Positions 25,301 to 36,797 of a stretch of 64,000 nucleotides of DNA are shown piece by piece (the first letter of the stretch is position 1; each line of letters opens with the position of its first letter). The position numbers and the translations under genes were made by a program. Source of the stretch: Anomaloglossus baeobatrachus (taxonomy: Eukaryota > Chordata > Amphibia > Anura > Aromobatidae); the NCBI RefSeq assembly GCF_048569485.1, contig NC_134357.1, positions 67,699,198 through 67,763,197 of the forward strand, in the 5' to 3' direction. The notes under the pieces were generated by a model, which searched no databases, had not been told where the DNA came from, and saw only the letters and a list, made by a program, of their open reading frames with translations.

Positions 25301-25743
25301 TCCTCATGACCCACTTCAACATGAGCTGGCGAGATGCCAGAATGTGCGAATGGAAACGTGAACAGCTCTTCCGAGTGTCCAAGTGTGGGATCATTAATGT
25401 CCGAGGACGTGTACTCAGCCTTGTGGTAGGAGGGAGGATCAGGTTCTGAAATGTGCGGTGCAGTATCAAGGCTACTGACACTTGACCGTGTGGAAGACAG
25501 AGTGTTTGTGGTGGTGCCAATCTGACTGGAAGCATTATCCGCTATCCAACTAACAACCTGTTGACACTGGTCTTGGTTCAAGAGCGGTGTACTGCTGCGG
25601 TCCCCAAGAATTTGGGACAGGACGTGCGAGCGACTAGATGTGGCCCTTTGTTGTGGCGAAATTAGAGCTTGCCCACGACCTCGGCCTCTGCCTGCACCAC
25701 CATCACGTCCACTTCCTTGTTCCTTGCCAACGCCCTTGCGCAT
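22396..25743 (-). pseudogene. hAT transposase, one frame with three in-frame stops
   Basis: Read on the minus strand, a single frame covers ~1115 codons from the Met at 25743 to the stop at 22396, with no frameshift but stops at 23833-23835 (TAG), 23272-23274 (TAA) and 22789-22791 (TAG). An upstream in-frame Met at 25899 is less likely. Visible parts are a Gly/Arg-rich and acidic N-terminus, a BED zinc finger (VWQFFKL, CNTC, HMSAKH), a catalytic-Asp block (HLTTDTWTS), an ILSERVFSAAGG block and a C-terminal hAT dimerisation region. The protein would bind the element ends and move it by cut and paste. The first stop replaces what looks like Gln in NLVV-x-RFLKSYPEL. Confidence 0.88.
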
Positions 25744-25810
25744 TTTGCAATGCTGTGCTGACGTGTATTCACTAGACTTGGGCGTTATATCCAAGTTTGT
25801 GCAAATCGTG

Positions 25811-26290
25811 CACCTGTACGCTGCCACCGACAGGCACACACGTGCGGTTTTTAAATGCAAGCACGGACGCACTAAGAACCTAACAGGTTTTAGGAGCAAA
25901 AATTAATGAGAACTCTGACACTATCAGCCACTGCTGACTGACGTGTATTATACACTACACTTGTGCGTTATATAATAGTTTGGTAAAAACGCACACAAGT
26001 GCACCTGTACGCTGCCACCGACAGGCACACACGTGCGGTTTTTAAATGCAAGCACGGACGCACTAAGAACCTAACAGGTTTTAGGAGCAAAAATTAATGA
26101 GAACTCTGACACTATCAGCCACTGCTGACTGACGTGTATTATACACTACACTTGTGCGTTATATAATAGTTTGGTAGAAACGCACACAAGTCCACCTGTA
26201 CGCTGCCACCGACAGGCACACACGTGCGGTTTTTAAATGCAAGCACGGACGCACTAAGAACCTAACAGGTTTTTAGGAGCGACAATTAAT
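25811..26290. repeat. ~191-bp tandem repeat upstream of hAT transposase
   Basis: CACCTGTACGCTGCCACCGA recurs at 25811, 26002 and 26193. Two full units and a partial third are present, the first overlapping the codons upstream of the chosen start. It may be a subterminal or promoter repeat of the element. Confidence 0.85.
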
Positions 26291-27521
26291 GAGAAGTCTG
26301 ACACTATCTGGACTGTTTTAGACTGTGTACACCAGCCCCAGATATGATGAAGGCTGGTATACAGTCACCACTAGGAATGGCTATATACCCTGCCTGCCTG
26401 CCTGCCTGTATACTGCTACAATAGTCCTGACAAGGACTCTTCTGGTCACTAGCCTGTATTCCGACCTGGCTATACCCTGCCTGTATACAACAACAATAGT
26501 CCTGAGAAGGACTCTGCTACTGTACTCCGACCTGGCTATACCCTGCCTGCCTGTATACAACTACAATAGTCCTGAGAAGGACTTTTGGTCACACTGTTTG
26601 CAGCCCTGCTACGGAAATAGCAATAAAGGGCCGCAAACCTTTCCCTGAAGCAGCGACACTCTCCCTGCACTGACTGCCTGGATGGCTGTGAGCAGAGCAC
26701 AGCTCGCCCGCCGGTATAAAGGCTCGGTCACGCTGTGCAGGCCGGCCAATCACTGCAATTCCACAACTAACAGGGCTGTGGCATTGCAGTGGTCTGCCAG
26801 CCAATCCCTGCATGAGGGCTGGCTCTCAAAAGAGCGCCAACATGCAGAAATGAAGACCACGAGTACAGCACGAGTATCGCGAGATTACTCGGTCCCCGCC
26901 GAGTAGCCCGAGTACAGTGATACTCGTGCGAGTACCGAGTAGTAACAAGCATACTCGCTCATCACTAGTCTTCACCTTTTCTGTTACCCGTGTATGAGAG
27001 TGTTTATGTTCATAGCAAATGGTATCTCATGTGATGACTTAGAACCTAGTGAATGAAAGTCCCAGAAAACAGGGAAGTATAGAAGAAAAATAAGATGATA
27101 AATTAATCAACCGGAGACTTTGTGGTAAGAGGAGCGGTATTTGGAGGGTTGGAAGAATACTGTAATTTTTTTTTCTTTACACCTACCGGCTGATTTAATT
27201 TGCATCAAATTTATTCAACTGGAATAAAATTTCCCCCTGATTTAAGTGAATCTGCCCAAAGTGAACTTCAGGAGATTTAGAAGCAGCTACCTGAGCACAT
27301 TGTGCAGCAATTTCTTTAATGTATTAACTTGTATCTATCCAAATAGCAAATATAGCAATGTATCATTATTTTTTACTCTTTGATATCGCACTTCTCACAG
27401 TATATTCCCCAGTGTATCATGAAGGTTTAATTTATTATGTACTGTTATTAGTATGGTTAATATTCTGCTTACCAAGATTAAAACTAATTAAATTTTTCCT
27501 TTTTTTCTGTGTTTTAACTAG

Positions 27522-27557
27522 CCCGTCCTACTACTCATACTACTCCTAGTACTACTA
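27522..27557 (+). CDS. Thr-rich linker exon, U3
   Basis: 36 nt, phase 1-1, RPTTHTTPSTT, with intact splice signals. Confidence 0.65.
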
Positions 27558-28070
27558 GTAAGTTGTAATGAAGCATTATCCTCTATCTATTCTTTTATTA
27601 AGACACTTATATATTGTATTATGTTTTTTTATGCTCTGAGTTACATTTTACAAATATTAAGGTACACTTTTTCCCATTCTCTTACCTTTCCCAACACCAA
27701 GCTCACCTAGTAAGTGTAATATATGTATTTAGACATTTAATGAAAACATTTTTTTTCCTGGTGTAAACAACCAGGTGTCAATGGAATTTGGGGAAACCCC
27801 TTATTTATAAAGTCATAACCCCACTTATTTTTTTAAAACCTGTCAGAAAAAGAGGGTGAGGGGTTATACTTGAGGTTTGTACGCTTAGGAAGAGAAAAAT
27901 ATGAGTCACAGAAAATGTGCAAAAATATACAGGTATATCTAAAACTGGTCAAACATTTAGGACACCATTGCTTGCTGCCAGGTCCAGCTCCAAGTTTTCG
28001 TGGGCCCCGGGCAAAAAAGTCTCACTAAGCCCCATGCATGCACAGGCATGCACATACACAGATATGTACA

Positions 28071-29301
28071 TGTACCGCCCTGCGAGGGGCCCGGCTGTTT
28101 CTCCGCTTGCTCGGGTCGAGCCGCTCGAGGTCCGGGCTCGGGTTGTCGGTGGCACGAGCGCTTCCGGACTGGGGGCCACTTCACTCTGTTAAGGGAGAGG
28201 CGGTGGCGTGGTGGTGTGGGGCGCGGCGCACAGCCGGGGGAGGTCGCGTTGTCGTCCTACGGGTCGTGACGTCACCCACAGGTCGTGGTGACGGGATGCA
28301 CCACCGCTGCGGCTGGAGTGATGGGGGGGCTCGTCCGGGATCGGTGTTGCGGCCGCAGCCTAGATGTTAGACCTTCCGTGGGTAGGGGCGTTGTGTCCCA
28401 GGGCCCGGCGTGGAGGGCAGGGTGCTGGTGACATGGTTGTCATCGAGGTGCAGGGTGCCGGGCTGCGGTGCAGTGTCGTGCCCGGGTGGCACTGGTGTAC
28501 TCACGATTAATTCACCCTCAGAATCACTGGTAAACCAAAGTTCGGGTATGGTCGGGTCCTGCAGCCGGCTGCTTGTGTCCCCGTGTGAAGTTGGTGGCGG
28601 CCCCTTTCCCATGCACCTCTAGTATGGTCTTTGGCTCCCCTGCCTGGGCAGTGGTAGCCCGCTCCCCGGCGTTGAGATGCCGGAGGAGCCCTCGGTTGCC
28701 CGCAGGTGCTGGCCCGTTGGATGTTTGGCCCTTGGCGGTGGCACTCACCTGGTATCGGTGGGCTTTTGCCTTCTTTCGGGACTTTGGGTGTGGATGAACC
28801 CGTGAGGTCCAGCCAGCAATCAGTCAATTTGCCTAAACTCAGTGGCTTCTAAGCTAGGACGGGGTCTGAGTACCCGGTTTCTGGTGCTCCGGTACACGGT
28901 TGACTCCCTGGTTCAGGACCAGCGGGCTCCAACCCTAGTCCGGTCCCTCTGGTTCTGTCGGTTCCTGTACCGGTACTCCTGCAGACGGCCACCACCGCCT
29001 GCCTGATGTTTCATGGATCCCAGGCTCCAACCCGGGTCCCTGACAGTTCTGCTCCTCTACACCTCCTGTCACTGTCCCTCTCTAAACTATTCTCTTGTTT
29101 GCATTTCCTGCCTCAGGGCAGTAGTCTCCGCGGTGGGCGTGCCTTTCTGCCTGACTCCGCCCACCTGGTGTCCCCTACTGGCCCTAAGGGAGGCATCAGG
29201 TCTCCCTTTCGGGTGATGGGTGTGTCCTCACAGGGAATAGGTGTGTGTGTGTAATGTGGTAGGTGTTATTACCTGTGACCTCTGGGGTTCAGGGCGTCAC
29301 A
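28071..29301 (-). mobile_element. Solo LTR fossil, U3
   Basis: Same insertion as in U1 and U2: TACA at 28067-28070 and 29302-29305, with TG...CA ends on the minus strand. Confidence 0.6.
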
Positions 29302-29591
29302 TACACATACAGGAATACATACATATTTGAAGACAAATTCACAAATACATAGATACACACACACACACACTCACAAAGTGATATAAACTAACATACATAG
29401 ATATACACATCATACATGCACACAGACACATTGCAGATATTTTTAAAATGGGGAGGCCGGCAGCAGCCTCGCTCACCTCCCACGCTTGACTCCATCCAGC
29501 TTCTCCAGAGCATGTGGCTTTGCAGACTGTACTCCATGATGACAGTCACTTTAACAGACGTAGCCGCGCACAGTGCACACTTGCACTGCTG

Positions 29592-29930
29592 TATTTACAT
29601 CATAAGAAACGCTGGGGGCTACAGTATATACATCACAGGAGGCGCTGGGGGCTACAGTATATATATATCACAGGAGAGGCTGGGGTCTGCAATATATGCA
29701 TCACAGGAGGGGCTGAGAGCTACAGTATTTACATCACAAGGGAGGCTGGGAGCTACAGTATATACTACTACTACATCACAGTAAAGGCTTGAGCTACTGT
29801 ATATTCCTCACTGTGGAGGTGTGGGCTACAGTATATACTTCACAGGGAGGGCTGAGGACTACAGTATATACATCACAGGTGAGGCTGGAGGCTACAGTAT
29901 ATGCATCACAGGAGAGGCTGGGGGAATAGA
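29592..29930 (+). repeat. Minisatellite M1, U3
   Basis: Same ~33-36-bp theme as in the other units. Confidence 0.85.
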
Positions 29931-30004
29931 CATTACTGGGTTATACACATTACTGGGAGACATACACATTACTGGGAGCTGAGAGGCTTAGACGTTACTG
30001 GGAG

Positions 30005-30655
30005 GCATACTGCTCTGGGGTGTGGCTCATTCAAATCTGGGGGCCCATACTGCACTGAAGAGTAGTTCATATTGGTCTGGGAGCCCATATCGGTGTGGGG
30101 GTGGCTCATACAGGTCTGGGGGTCCATACTGCTCTGGGAGGGTGACTCATACAGGTATGGAGGTTCATACTGCTCTGGGAGGGTGACTCATACAGGTCTG
30201 GGGGCACATACTGCTCTGGAAGATGGATCATACAGGTCTGGGGGCCCATACTGCTCTGGGGGCTAGCTCATACAGGTCTGGGGGGCCCATCCTGCTCTGG
30301 GGGCTAGCTCATACAGGTCTGGTGCCCCTACTGCCTTGGGGGGGAACTAATATAGGTCTGGAGACCTATACTGCTCTGAGGGTGGCTCATACAAATCTGG
30401 GGACCCATATTGCTATGTGGGGGTAGCCCATACAGGTCTGGGGTGCCTATACCAGTCTGGGTTGGCTTAAACAGGTCTGGGGGCCCATAATGCTGTGGTG
30501 GGTCGTTCATACAGGTCTTGGGGACCCATACTGCTTTGGGGGTGGCTCACAGAGGTCTTGCGGCCCATACTTCTCTGGAAGGGTGGTTTATACTGCTCTG
30601 GGGGCCCATACTGCTCGGGGGGTGGCTCAAACAGGTCTGGGGAACCATACTGCTA
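30005..30655 (+). repeat. Minisatellite M2, U3
   Basis: Same ~40-bp theme, with fewer units than in U1 and U2. Confidence 0.85.
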
Positions 30656-31533
30656 GGGGAAGCAGGGGGGTGGTCGGTGCAAAGCCATCTTACAGCTCTG
30701 TGCCTGCTTCCTGGTGATGCTGCGCTGTGGCTCCTCTTTCCCTTCATCTGTGGGACAGCAGTGCACGGCATGCTACACAATGCAGCTGAACACTGTGGGA
30801 GCAGGTGCAAGACTGGCAGCCGGGAACTGAGCATTGTCGCTGATGCCGGCGAGTGGGCCCCCCCAGCGGCCCAGGCCCCAGCATTTGCCCGTGTGTGCCA
30901 TGTGCTGATGCCAGCCCTGCTTGCTGCATGTTAAGAGGAGGCCATCAGGACAAGTGGTGGTCCTATCCGTACTGACTTAATTTATGGTATATATTAATTT
31001 TCTCTTTTGATAACCCCATGTAAAGCATGATACATCTCTTCTTTTTTTTGTAAGATCTAATTTGTAATATATTTTTATTTCCGTGTTCCCAAATGTTGTA
31101 ACGTTATATATTTACCTCAAAGTTGCATGGCCCAAGAAGGTCTGCAAGATTGTTTGTTTTTCTTTACATATTTCTTTGCCTTCTCCTGTCTTTAGTCAGT
31201 TGTTATCTTATGGAAGGAGTTAAATGAGACCTAGATCCAAGAACAAACTTCCCCATAAATTTATATCTAGCCAAGGGGAGTACATGAGTTCTGGGTGGCA
31301 CTTTGAGCAAATTTTTCCAATTGCCATATTTGTCAAACTGTGCAGAAGTTAAGCATGGTAGTTAGAAAGGGCAGCAAAATGTAAAATCAAAATGGAAAAC
31401 TCTAAAAGAAAAACATTTTGACATATTTTGCGCATTTCTACATTTCTTCTATGATTTTGCATTTTGCTTGATTATAAAGGGCTGAGAACTGGTTAGAATA
31501 TAAAAATGTTTTACCTACTTCTGCCCCTTCTAG

Positions 31534-31651
31534 ATGTCTTGCTGGAAGTGGTCATCTGATTAATTCTACTATTTTCAGTATTCCTTTTTCTACCTTCCAA
31601 CGTCCATTTGTGTACATATGCCATCCGATAAGCCTCACACCATAATATTAG
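31534..31651 (+). pseudogene. Decayed CUB first-half exon, U4
   Basis: 118 nt with the same borders. Here one frame reads GSGHLINSTIFSIPFSTFQR, a little longer than in U1, but a stop still precedes the donor. Confidence 0.35.
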
Positions 31652-32710
31652 GTGAGACATGGGGACATGATTTGTTTAGTATCTACGTGACTGTACGCAG
31701 TGTGACATGTCACTTACGTACATGTTATTATGGCTCAGTTTGAAGATTTGTTCTGGTGACCTGTTGTTGCATGGCAGCTCTTCTCGGTGGATTTGTATCT
31801 GGGACTTCCAGCCCTTCAGCTTAGGGGTTTACCTTTGGGTAAACACCAGTTGAGTTCCTGCTGTGAGTTGGTTTGTTTTCCTTCCTAGCTCCTATTCATT
31901 TCACCTTACATGAATGTGTTTTAGTTCTCTCACCCTGAGTTTTTGTGTCTTCCTGCACACCTTCCTCTCTACTTGTTGGCAATGTGTTGCAGCCTTCCTT
32001 TTGGTCCTTCAAGATGTATGAGAAATCGCTCTACAGAGGTTTAGGCAGTAAGGTCCGGGGTCAAGTTGTTAGTTGTGCGGCTAGGGTCTTTCTAGTCTCT
32101 ACAGGGACCAGTTGGGTGCATGCACCTTTTCTCCCTGTATTAGGTCTTCACTTTTTCTGTTACCCGTGTATGAGAGTGTTTATGTTCACAACACATGGTA
32201 TCTCGTGTGCTGACTTGGAACCTTGTGAATGAAAGTCCCAGAAATAAGGGAAGTAGAGTATAGAATAAAAATAAGATGATAAATGAATCAACTGGAGACT
32301 TTGTGGTAAGAGTAGTGTTATTTGGAGGGTTGGAAGAATACTGCACTAATATTCTTTACACCTACCGGCTGATTTAATTTGCATCAAATTTATTCAACTT
32401 GAATTAAATTTCCCCCTGATTTAAGTGAATCTGCCCAATATAAAGTTCAGGAAATTTAGAAGCAGCTACCTGAGCACATTGTGCAGCAATTTCTTTAATG
32501 TATTAACTTGTATCATGAGTGATCTATCCAAATAGCAAACATATCAGTGTATTATTATTTTTTACTGTTTGATATCGCACTTCTCACAGTATATTCCTCC
32601 TTGTATCATGAAAGTTTAATTTATTATGCACTGTTATTACTATGGTTAATATTGTGCTTACCAAAATGAAAATAATTAATTATATTTTTCTTTTTTTTTG
32701 TTGTAACTAG

Positions 32711-32788
32711 CACTTTCTACTACTCATACCACTGCTAGTACTACTCCTACTACTGCTACTACTACTCCTAGTACTCCTAGTACTACTA
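32711..32788 (+). CDS. Long Thr-rich linker exon, U4
   Basis: This 78-nt, phase 1-1 exon encodes 25 whole codons, nearly all Thr, Ser, Pro and Ala, starting LSTTHTTAS and ending PSTPSTT. It has the acceptor TTGTAACTAG and the donor GTAAGT. It is 36 nt longer than in U0, all in frame, consistent with slippage of ACT/CCT codons under frame constraint. Confidence 0.7.
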
Positions 32789-33155
32789 GTAAGTTGTAAT
32801 GAAGCATTATCTACTAACTGTTCTTGTATTAATGCTCTTATATAATGTATTATGTTACATTATGCTCTGAGTTACATTGTGCAAATTCTAAGGTACAAAG
32901 TATTTTTTTTTGTAATCTTACCTTTCCCAACACCAGGCTCACCTAGTAAGTGTAATATATGTAATTACACATTTAATGAAAACATGTTTATTTTCCTGGT
33001 GTAAATAATCAGGTATCATTCGAATTTGGGGAAAGACCTTATTTAAAATGCCATGATCCCTCTTAATTTTTAAAACCTGTCAGAAAAAGAGGGTGAGGTG
33101 CTTGTAGTTTGTAGAGAAGAATGAGTCACAGAAAATGAGCAAAAATATACAGGTA

Positions 33156-34807
33156 AAGTTAGGTCCAGAAATATTTGGACAGTGACACAATTTTCGCGAG
33201 TTGGGCTCTGCATGCCACCACATTGGATTTGAAATGAAACCTCTACAACAGAATTCAAGTGCGGATTGTAACGTTTAATTTGAAGGTTTGAACAAAAATA
33301 TCTTATAGAAATTGTAGGAATTGTACACATTTCTTTACAAACACTCCACATTTTAGGAGGTCAAAAGTAATTGGACAAATAAACCAAACCCCCAAAAAAA
33401 ATTTTTATTTTCAATATTTTGTTGCGAATCCTTTGGAGGCAATCACTGCCTTAAGTCTGGAACCCATGGACATCACCAAACGCTGGGTTTCCTCCTTCTT
33501 AATGCTTTGCCAGGCCTTTACAGCCGCAGCCTTTAGGTCTTGCTTGTTTGTGGGTCTTTCCGTCTTAAGTCTGGATTTGAGCAAGTGAAATGCATGCTCA
33601 ATTGGGTTAAGATCTGGTGATTGACTTGGCCATTGCAGAATGTTCCACTTTTTTGCACTCATGAACTCCTGGGTAGCTTTGGCTGTATGCTTGGGGTCAT
33701 TGTCCATCTGTACTATGAAGCGCCGTCCGATCAACTTTGCGGCATTTGGCTGAATCTGGGCTGAAAGTATATCCCGGTACACTTCAGAATTCATCCGGCT
33801 ACTCTTATCTGCTGTTATGTCATCAATAAACACAAGTGACCCAGTGCCATTGAAAGCCATGCATGCCCATGCCATCACGTTGCCTCCACCATGTTTTACA
33901 GAGGATGTGGTGTGCCTTGGATCATGTGCCGTTCCCTTTCTTCTCCAAACTTTTTTCTTCCCATCATTCTGGTACAGGTTGATCTTGGTCTCATCTGTCC
34001 ATAGAATACTTTTCCAGAACTGAGCTGGCTTCATGAGGTGTTTTTCAGCTAATTTAACTCTGGCCTGTCTATTTTTGGAATTGATGAATGGTTTGCATCT
34101 AGATGTGAACCCTTTGTATTTACTTTCATGGAGTCTTCTCTTTACTGTTGACTTAGAGACAGATACACCTACTTCACTGAGAGTGTTCTAGACTTCAGTT
34201 GATGTTATGAACGGGTTCTTCTTCACCAAAGAAAGTATGCGGCGATCATCTACCACTGTTGTCATCCGTGGATGCCCAGGCCTTTTTGAGTTCCCAAGCT
34301 CACCAGTCAATTCCTTTTTTCTCAGAATGTACCCGACTGTTGATTTTGCTACTCCAAGCATGTCTGCTATCTCTCTGATGGATTTTTTCTTTTTTTTCAG
34401 CCTCAGGATGTTCTGCTTCACCTCAATTGAGAGTTCCTTAGACCGCATGTTGTCTGGTCACAGCAACAGCTTCCAAATGCAAAACCACACACCTGTAATC
34501 AACCCCAGACCTTTTAACTACTTCATTGCTTACAGGTTAACGAAGGAGACGCCTTCAGAGTTAATTGCAGCCCTTAGAGTCCCTTGTCCAATTACTTTTG
34601 GTCCCTTGAAAAAGAGGAGGCTATGCATTACCGAGCTATGATTCCTAAACCCTTTCTCCGATTTGGATGTGAAAACTCTCATATTGCAGCTGGGAGTGTG
34701 CACTTTCAGCCCATATTATATATATAATTGTATTTCTGAACATGTTTTTGTAAACAGCTAAAATAACAAAACTTGTGTCACTGTCCAAATATTTCTGGAC
34801 CTAACTG
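33156..34807 (-). mobile_element. Tc1-like transposon 1, copy A
   Basis: TA target copies (33154-33155, 34808-34809) surround inverted ends reading AGTTAGGTCCAGAAATATTT. Other units have the uninterrupted CAGGTATATCTAAAACTGG at this place. It is 1652 bp with one transposase on the minus strand. It is in the same place as in copy B, so it was inserted before the 40-kb duplication. Confidence 0.93.
33411..34448 (-). pseudogene. Tc1 transposase with one nonsense codon
   Basis: It is identical in frame to the intact copy at 60100-61137 except for a TAG at 34188-34190, which replaces Gln87 of the intact protein, and a few missense differences such as Thr81 to Ile. The paired helix-turn-helix N-terminus and the DD34E catalytic part lie on opposite sides of the stop, so this copy cannot make a working enzyme. 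Confidence 0.93.
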
Positions 34808-34809
34808 TA

Positions 34810-35317
34810 TATTTAAAACTGGTCAAACATTCAGGACACCCTTGCTTGCTGCCAGGTCCGGCTTCAGGTCTTCGTGGGCCCGGGCAAAAAAAGTCTCAGT
34901 CTCATGCACACACAGACACGCAGATACACAGATACGTACACATGCAGGAATACATACCTATTTGAAGACAAAGTCACAACAAATATATATATATTATCAA
35001 CACATATCTCAAAATATGAGCCATTAATGTAAACACCGAACCAGCCAAGGTAGGACGGGAAGGGTGTCAGCACTACTCATAGTACTAATCAAACACAGGA
35101 GGAAAAGAGTAAAGTGCAAAATCAATACTTTATTAGGACTGACACAACAAGAAAAAAATTTAAAAGAGGTATACTACCAGACCAATAGGGATAAAATTAC
35201 AATAGTCCCATTATCATGACAGTTTGCAATCCATATATTACATAAACGTCAGACCAGCAGTGGTAAAATAACAATTTAGAGTTACATGGTAAGTGGAATA
35301 GCTTATTACAAGGCACA
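34810..35317. other. End of unit similarity and start of inverted-repeat element
   Basis: Unit sequence ends near 34990. From ~35098 the minus strand reads ...CCTAATAAAGTATTGATTTTGC, with an AATAAA-like signal, and may be the flank of the inverted-repeat element at 35318. No gene is seen. Confidence 0.45.
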
Positions 35318-35608
35318 GAATGGGGTTCGCTTCTCTTACCTAAAGTGCAAGTTGAGGATGAAAGGATCCATAGTGTGCCTAAGGTGCCAGCAACCCAGAT
35401 ACAGTCCCTTTAGCGAGTGGATTCCCTAATAAACGCCCAAGATCTCCATCCGACGCGCGTTTCGCGGGTGGGTTTAGCTTTTTCAAGGTGGGGAGCCTTA
35501 GGCTTAGACTCGCTAAAGGGACTGTATCTGGGTTGCTGACACCTTAGGCACACTGTGGATCCTTTCATCCTGCACTTGCACTTTAGGTAAGAGAAACGAA
35601 CCCCACTC
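35318..35608. repeat. 101-bp inverted repeat with degenerate hammerhead-like loop, copy A
   Basis: Arms 35318-35418 and 35508-35608 are reverse complements with a handful of mismatches. The 89-nt loop on the minus strand contains CTTGAAAAAGC, a spacer and GCGAAACGCGCGTCGG. The GAAAC-GCG..GTC part fits the 3' half of a hammerhead ribozyme, but CTTGAAA does not match the required CTGATGA. It is therefore probably dead, or only a relative of the element at 46600. Confidence 0.6.
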
Positions 35609-36440
35609 TTTCCAGGACTGTCTCTTTCCTCGTCTGTCTCTTTCCTCATCTGTCTCTTTGCCCGTCTGTCTCTTTGCCCGTCTGTCTCTTTCCAGGGCTG
35701 TCTCTTTCTCCGTCTGTGTCTTTCCCTGTCTGTCTCTTTCCAGGGCCTTCTCTTTTCAGGGCTGTCTCTTTGTCCAGCTGACTCTTTCCAGGACTGTCTC
35801 TTTCCTGGACTGTCTCTTTCCCCAGCTGTCTGTTTCCCTGGCTGTCTATTTGCCCGTCTGTTCCTTTCCAGGGCTGTCTCTTTCCAGGGTTGTATTTTTC
35901 ACTGTCTGTCTCTTTCCCCGTCTGTCTATTTGCCCAGCTGACTCTTTCCAGGACTGTCTCTTTCCTCGTCTGTCTCTTTCCTCGTCTGTCTCTTTCCCCA
36001 TCTGTCTCTTTGCCCGTCTGTCTCTTTGCCCGTCTGTCTCTTTCCAGGGCTGTCTCTTTCCAGGGCTGTCTCTTTCTCCGTCTGTGTCTTCCCCTGTCTG
36101 TTTCTTTCCAGGGCTCTCTCTTTCCAGGGCTGTCTCTTTGCCCGGCTGACAATTTCCAGGGCTGTCTCTTTTCAGGGCTGTCTCTTTCCCCTTCTGTCTC
36201 TTTCCCCGTCTGTCTCTTTCCCTGTCTGTCTCTTTCCCTGTCTGTCTCTTTCCCTGTCTGTCTCTTTGCCCGTCTGTCTCTTTGCCCGTATGTCACTTTG
36301 CCCATCTGTCTCTTTGCGCATCTGTCCCTTTCCAGGGCTGTCTCTTTCCAGGGCTGTCTCTTTCCCTGTCTGTCTGTCTGTTTCCCCATCTGTCTCTGTC
36401 TGTGTCTCTGTCTGTCTGTCTTTTTCTATCTCTCTATCCA
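35609..36440. repeat. CT-rich VNTR, copy A
   Basis: Short tandem units (about 12-16 bp) on the theme CTGTCTCTTTGCCCGT or CTGTCTCTTTCCAGGG run through this stretch. The long open frames across it on both strands are low-complexity artefacts. Confidence 0.9.
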
Positions 36441-36739
36441 TCTCTCGACCGACATCATATTACCTCACACATAAGCTTCAACTAACAGTTTATTTTGTTC
36501 CTATAGCAACCACCGACAGTTGCTATTAATAACCTATATCTCCCACCTCCATTCAGTTTAATGGCGGCAGGATTTTAGAGACTAACTGTAAAGCACGGGA
36601 TTAAACTTTTCTGTCAAAACATAGTCTACGACGCTCCCTGGGTCACATGGGGTGTCTGTGCAAAATTTTGTGATTGTAAATGCGACGGTGCGGATTCCTG
36701 TGGCGGACATACATACACACACACATACACTCAGCTTTA

Positions 36740-36746
<7 letters not shown>
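36441..36746. other. Unassigned stretch between VNTR and TA repeat
   Basis: It contains GTCTACGACGCTCCCTGGGT and ends in ACATACATACACAC repeats. It looks like the 3' end of a dispersed repeat, but I cannot name the family. Confidence 0.35.

Positions 36747-36795
<49 letters not shown>
36747..36795. repeat. (TA)n microsatellite, copy A
   Basis: Almost pure TA repeat directly before the second Tc1 element. Confidence 0.9.

Positions 36796-36797
<2 letters not shown>

Larger units (their letters stand above)
20388..26967 (-). mobile_element. hAT DNA transposon (6.58 kb)
   Basis: It is flanked by the 8-bp target copy GTCTTCAC (20380-20387, 26968-26975), and the uninterrupted site TTAGGTCTTCACCTTTTC is seen in U1, U2 and U1'. 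Terminal inverted repeats read TAGTGATGAGCGAGTA. It holds a transposase on the minus strand, a 118-bp tandem array on the side of the transposase 3' end and ~191-bp repeats upstream of the transposase. It is absent from copy B. Stretches 20388-20940 and 26290-26967 show no further gene. Confidence 0.92.
18889..31219 (+). repeat. Inner tandem unit U3 (~5.7 kb plus hAT insertion)
   Basis: Subtracting the 6580-bp hAT and its 8-bp target copy leaves ~5743 bp, close to U1 and U2. The parts and order are the same. Nothing new is recognised in 19888-20379, 26976-27521, 27558-28066 or 30656-31219. Confidence 0.85.
31220..34990 (+). repeat. Inner tandem unit U4, copy A
   Basis: This is the most diverged unit and the last of the array. 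Compared with U4' in copy B it lacks ~570 bp after 31376, where GGGCAGCA joins directly to AAATGTAAAATC, removing the LINE fragment and the 15-nt microexon. It keeps the empty LTR site at ~34937 and carries the Tc1 insertion. Unit similarity fades near 34990. Nothing is recognised in 31652-32710 or 32789-33153. Confidence 0.8.

Noticed and set aside
35646-36474. Long open frames on both strands (up to 247 codons) made of repeating KRQTGKETD or CLFPRLSLS-type residues
   Set aside because: They follow the short CT-rich tandem unit in every phase. There is no start context, domain or conservation beyond the repeat.
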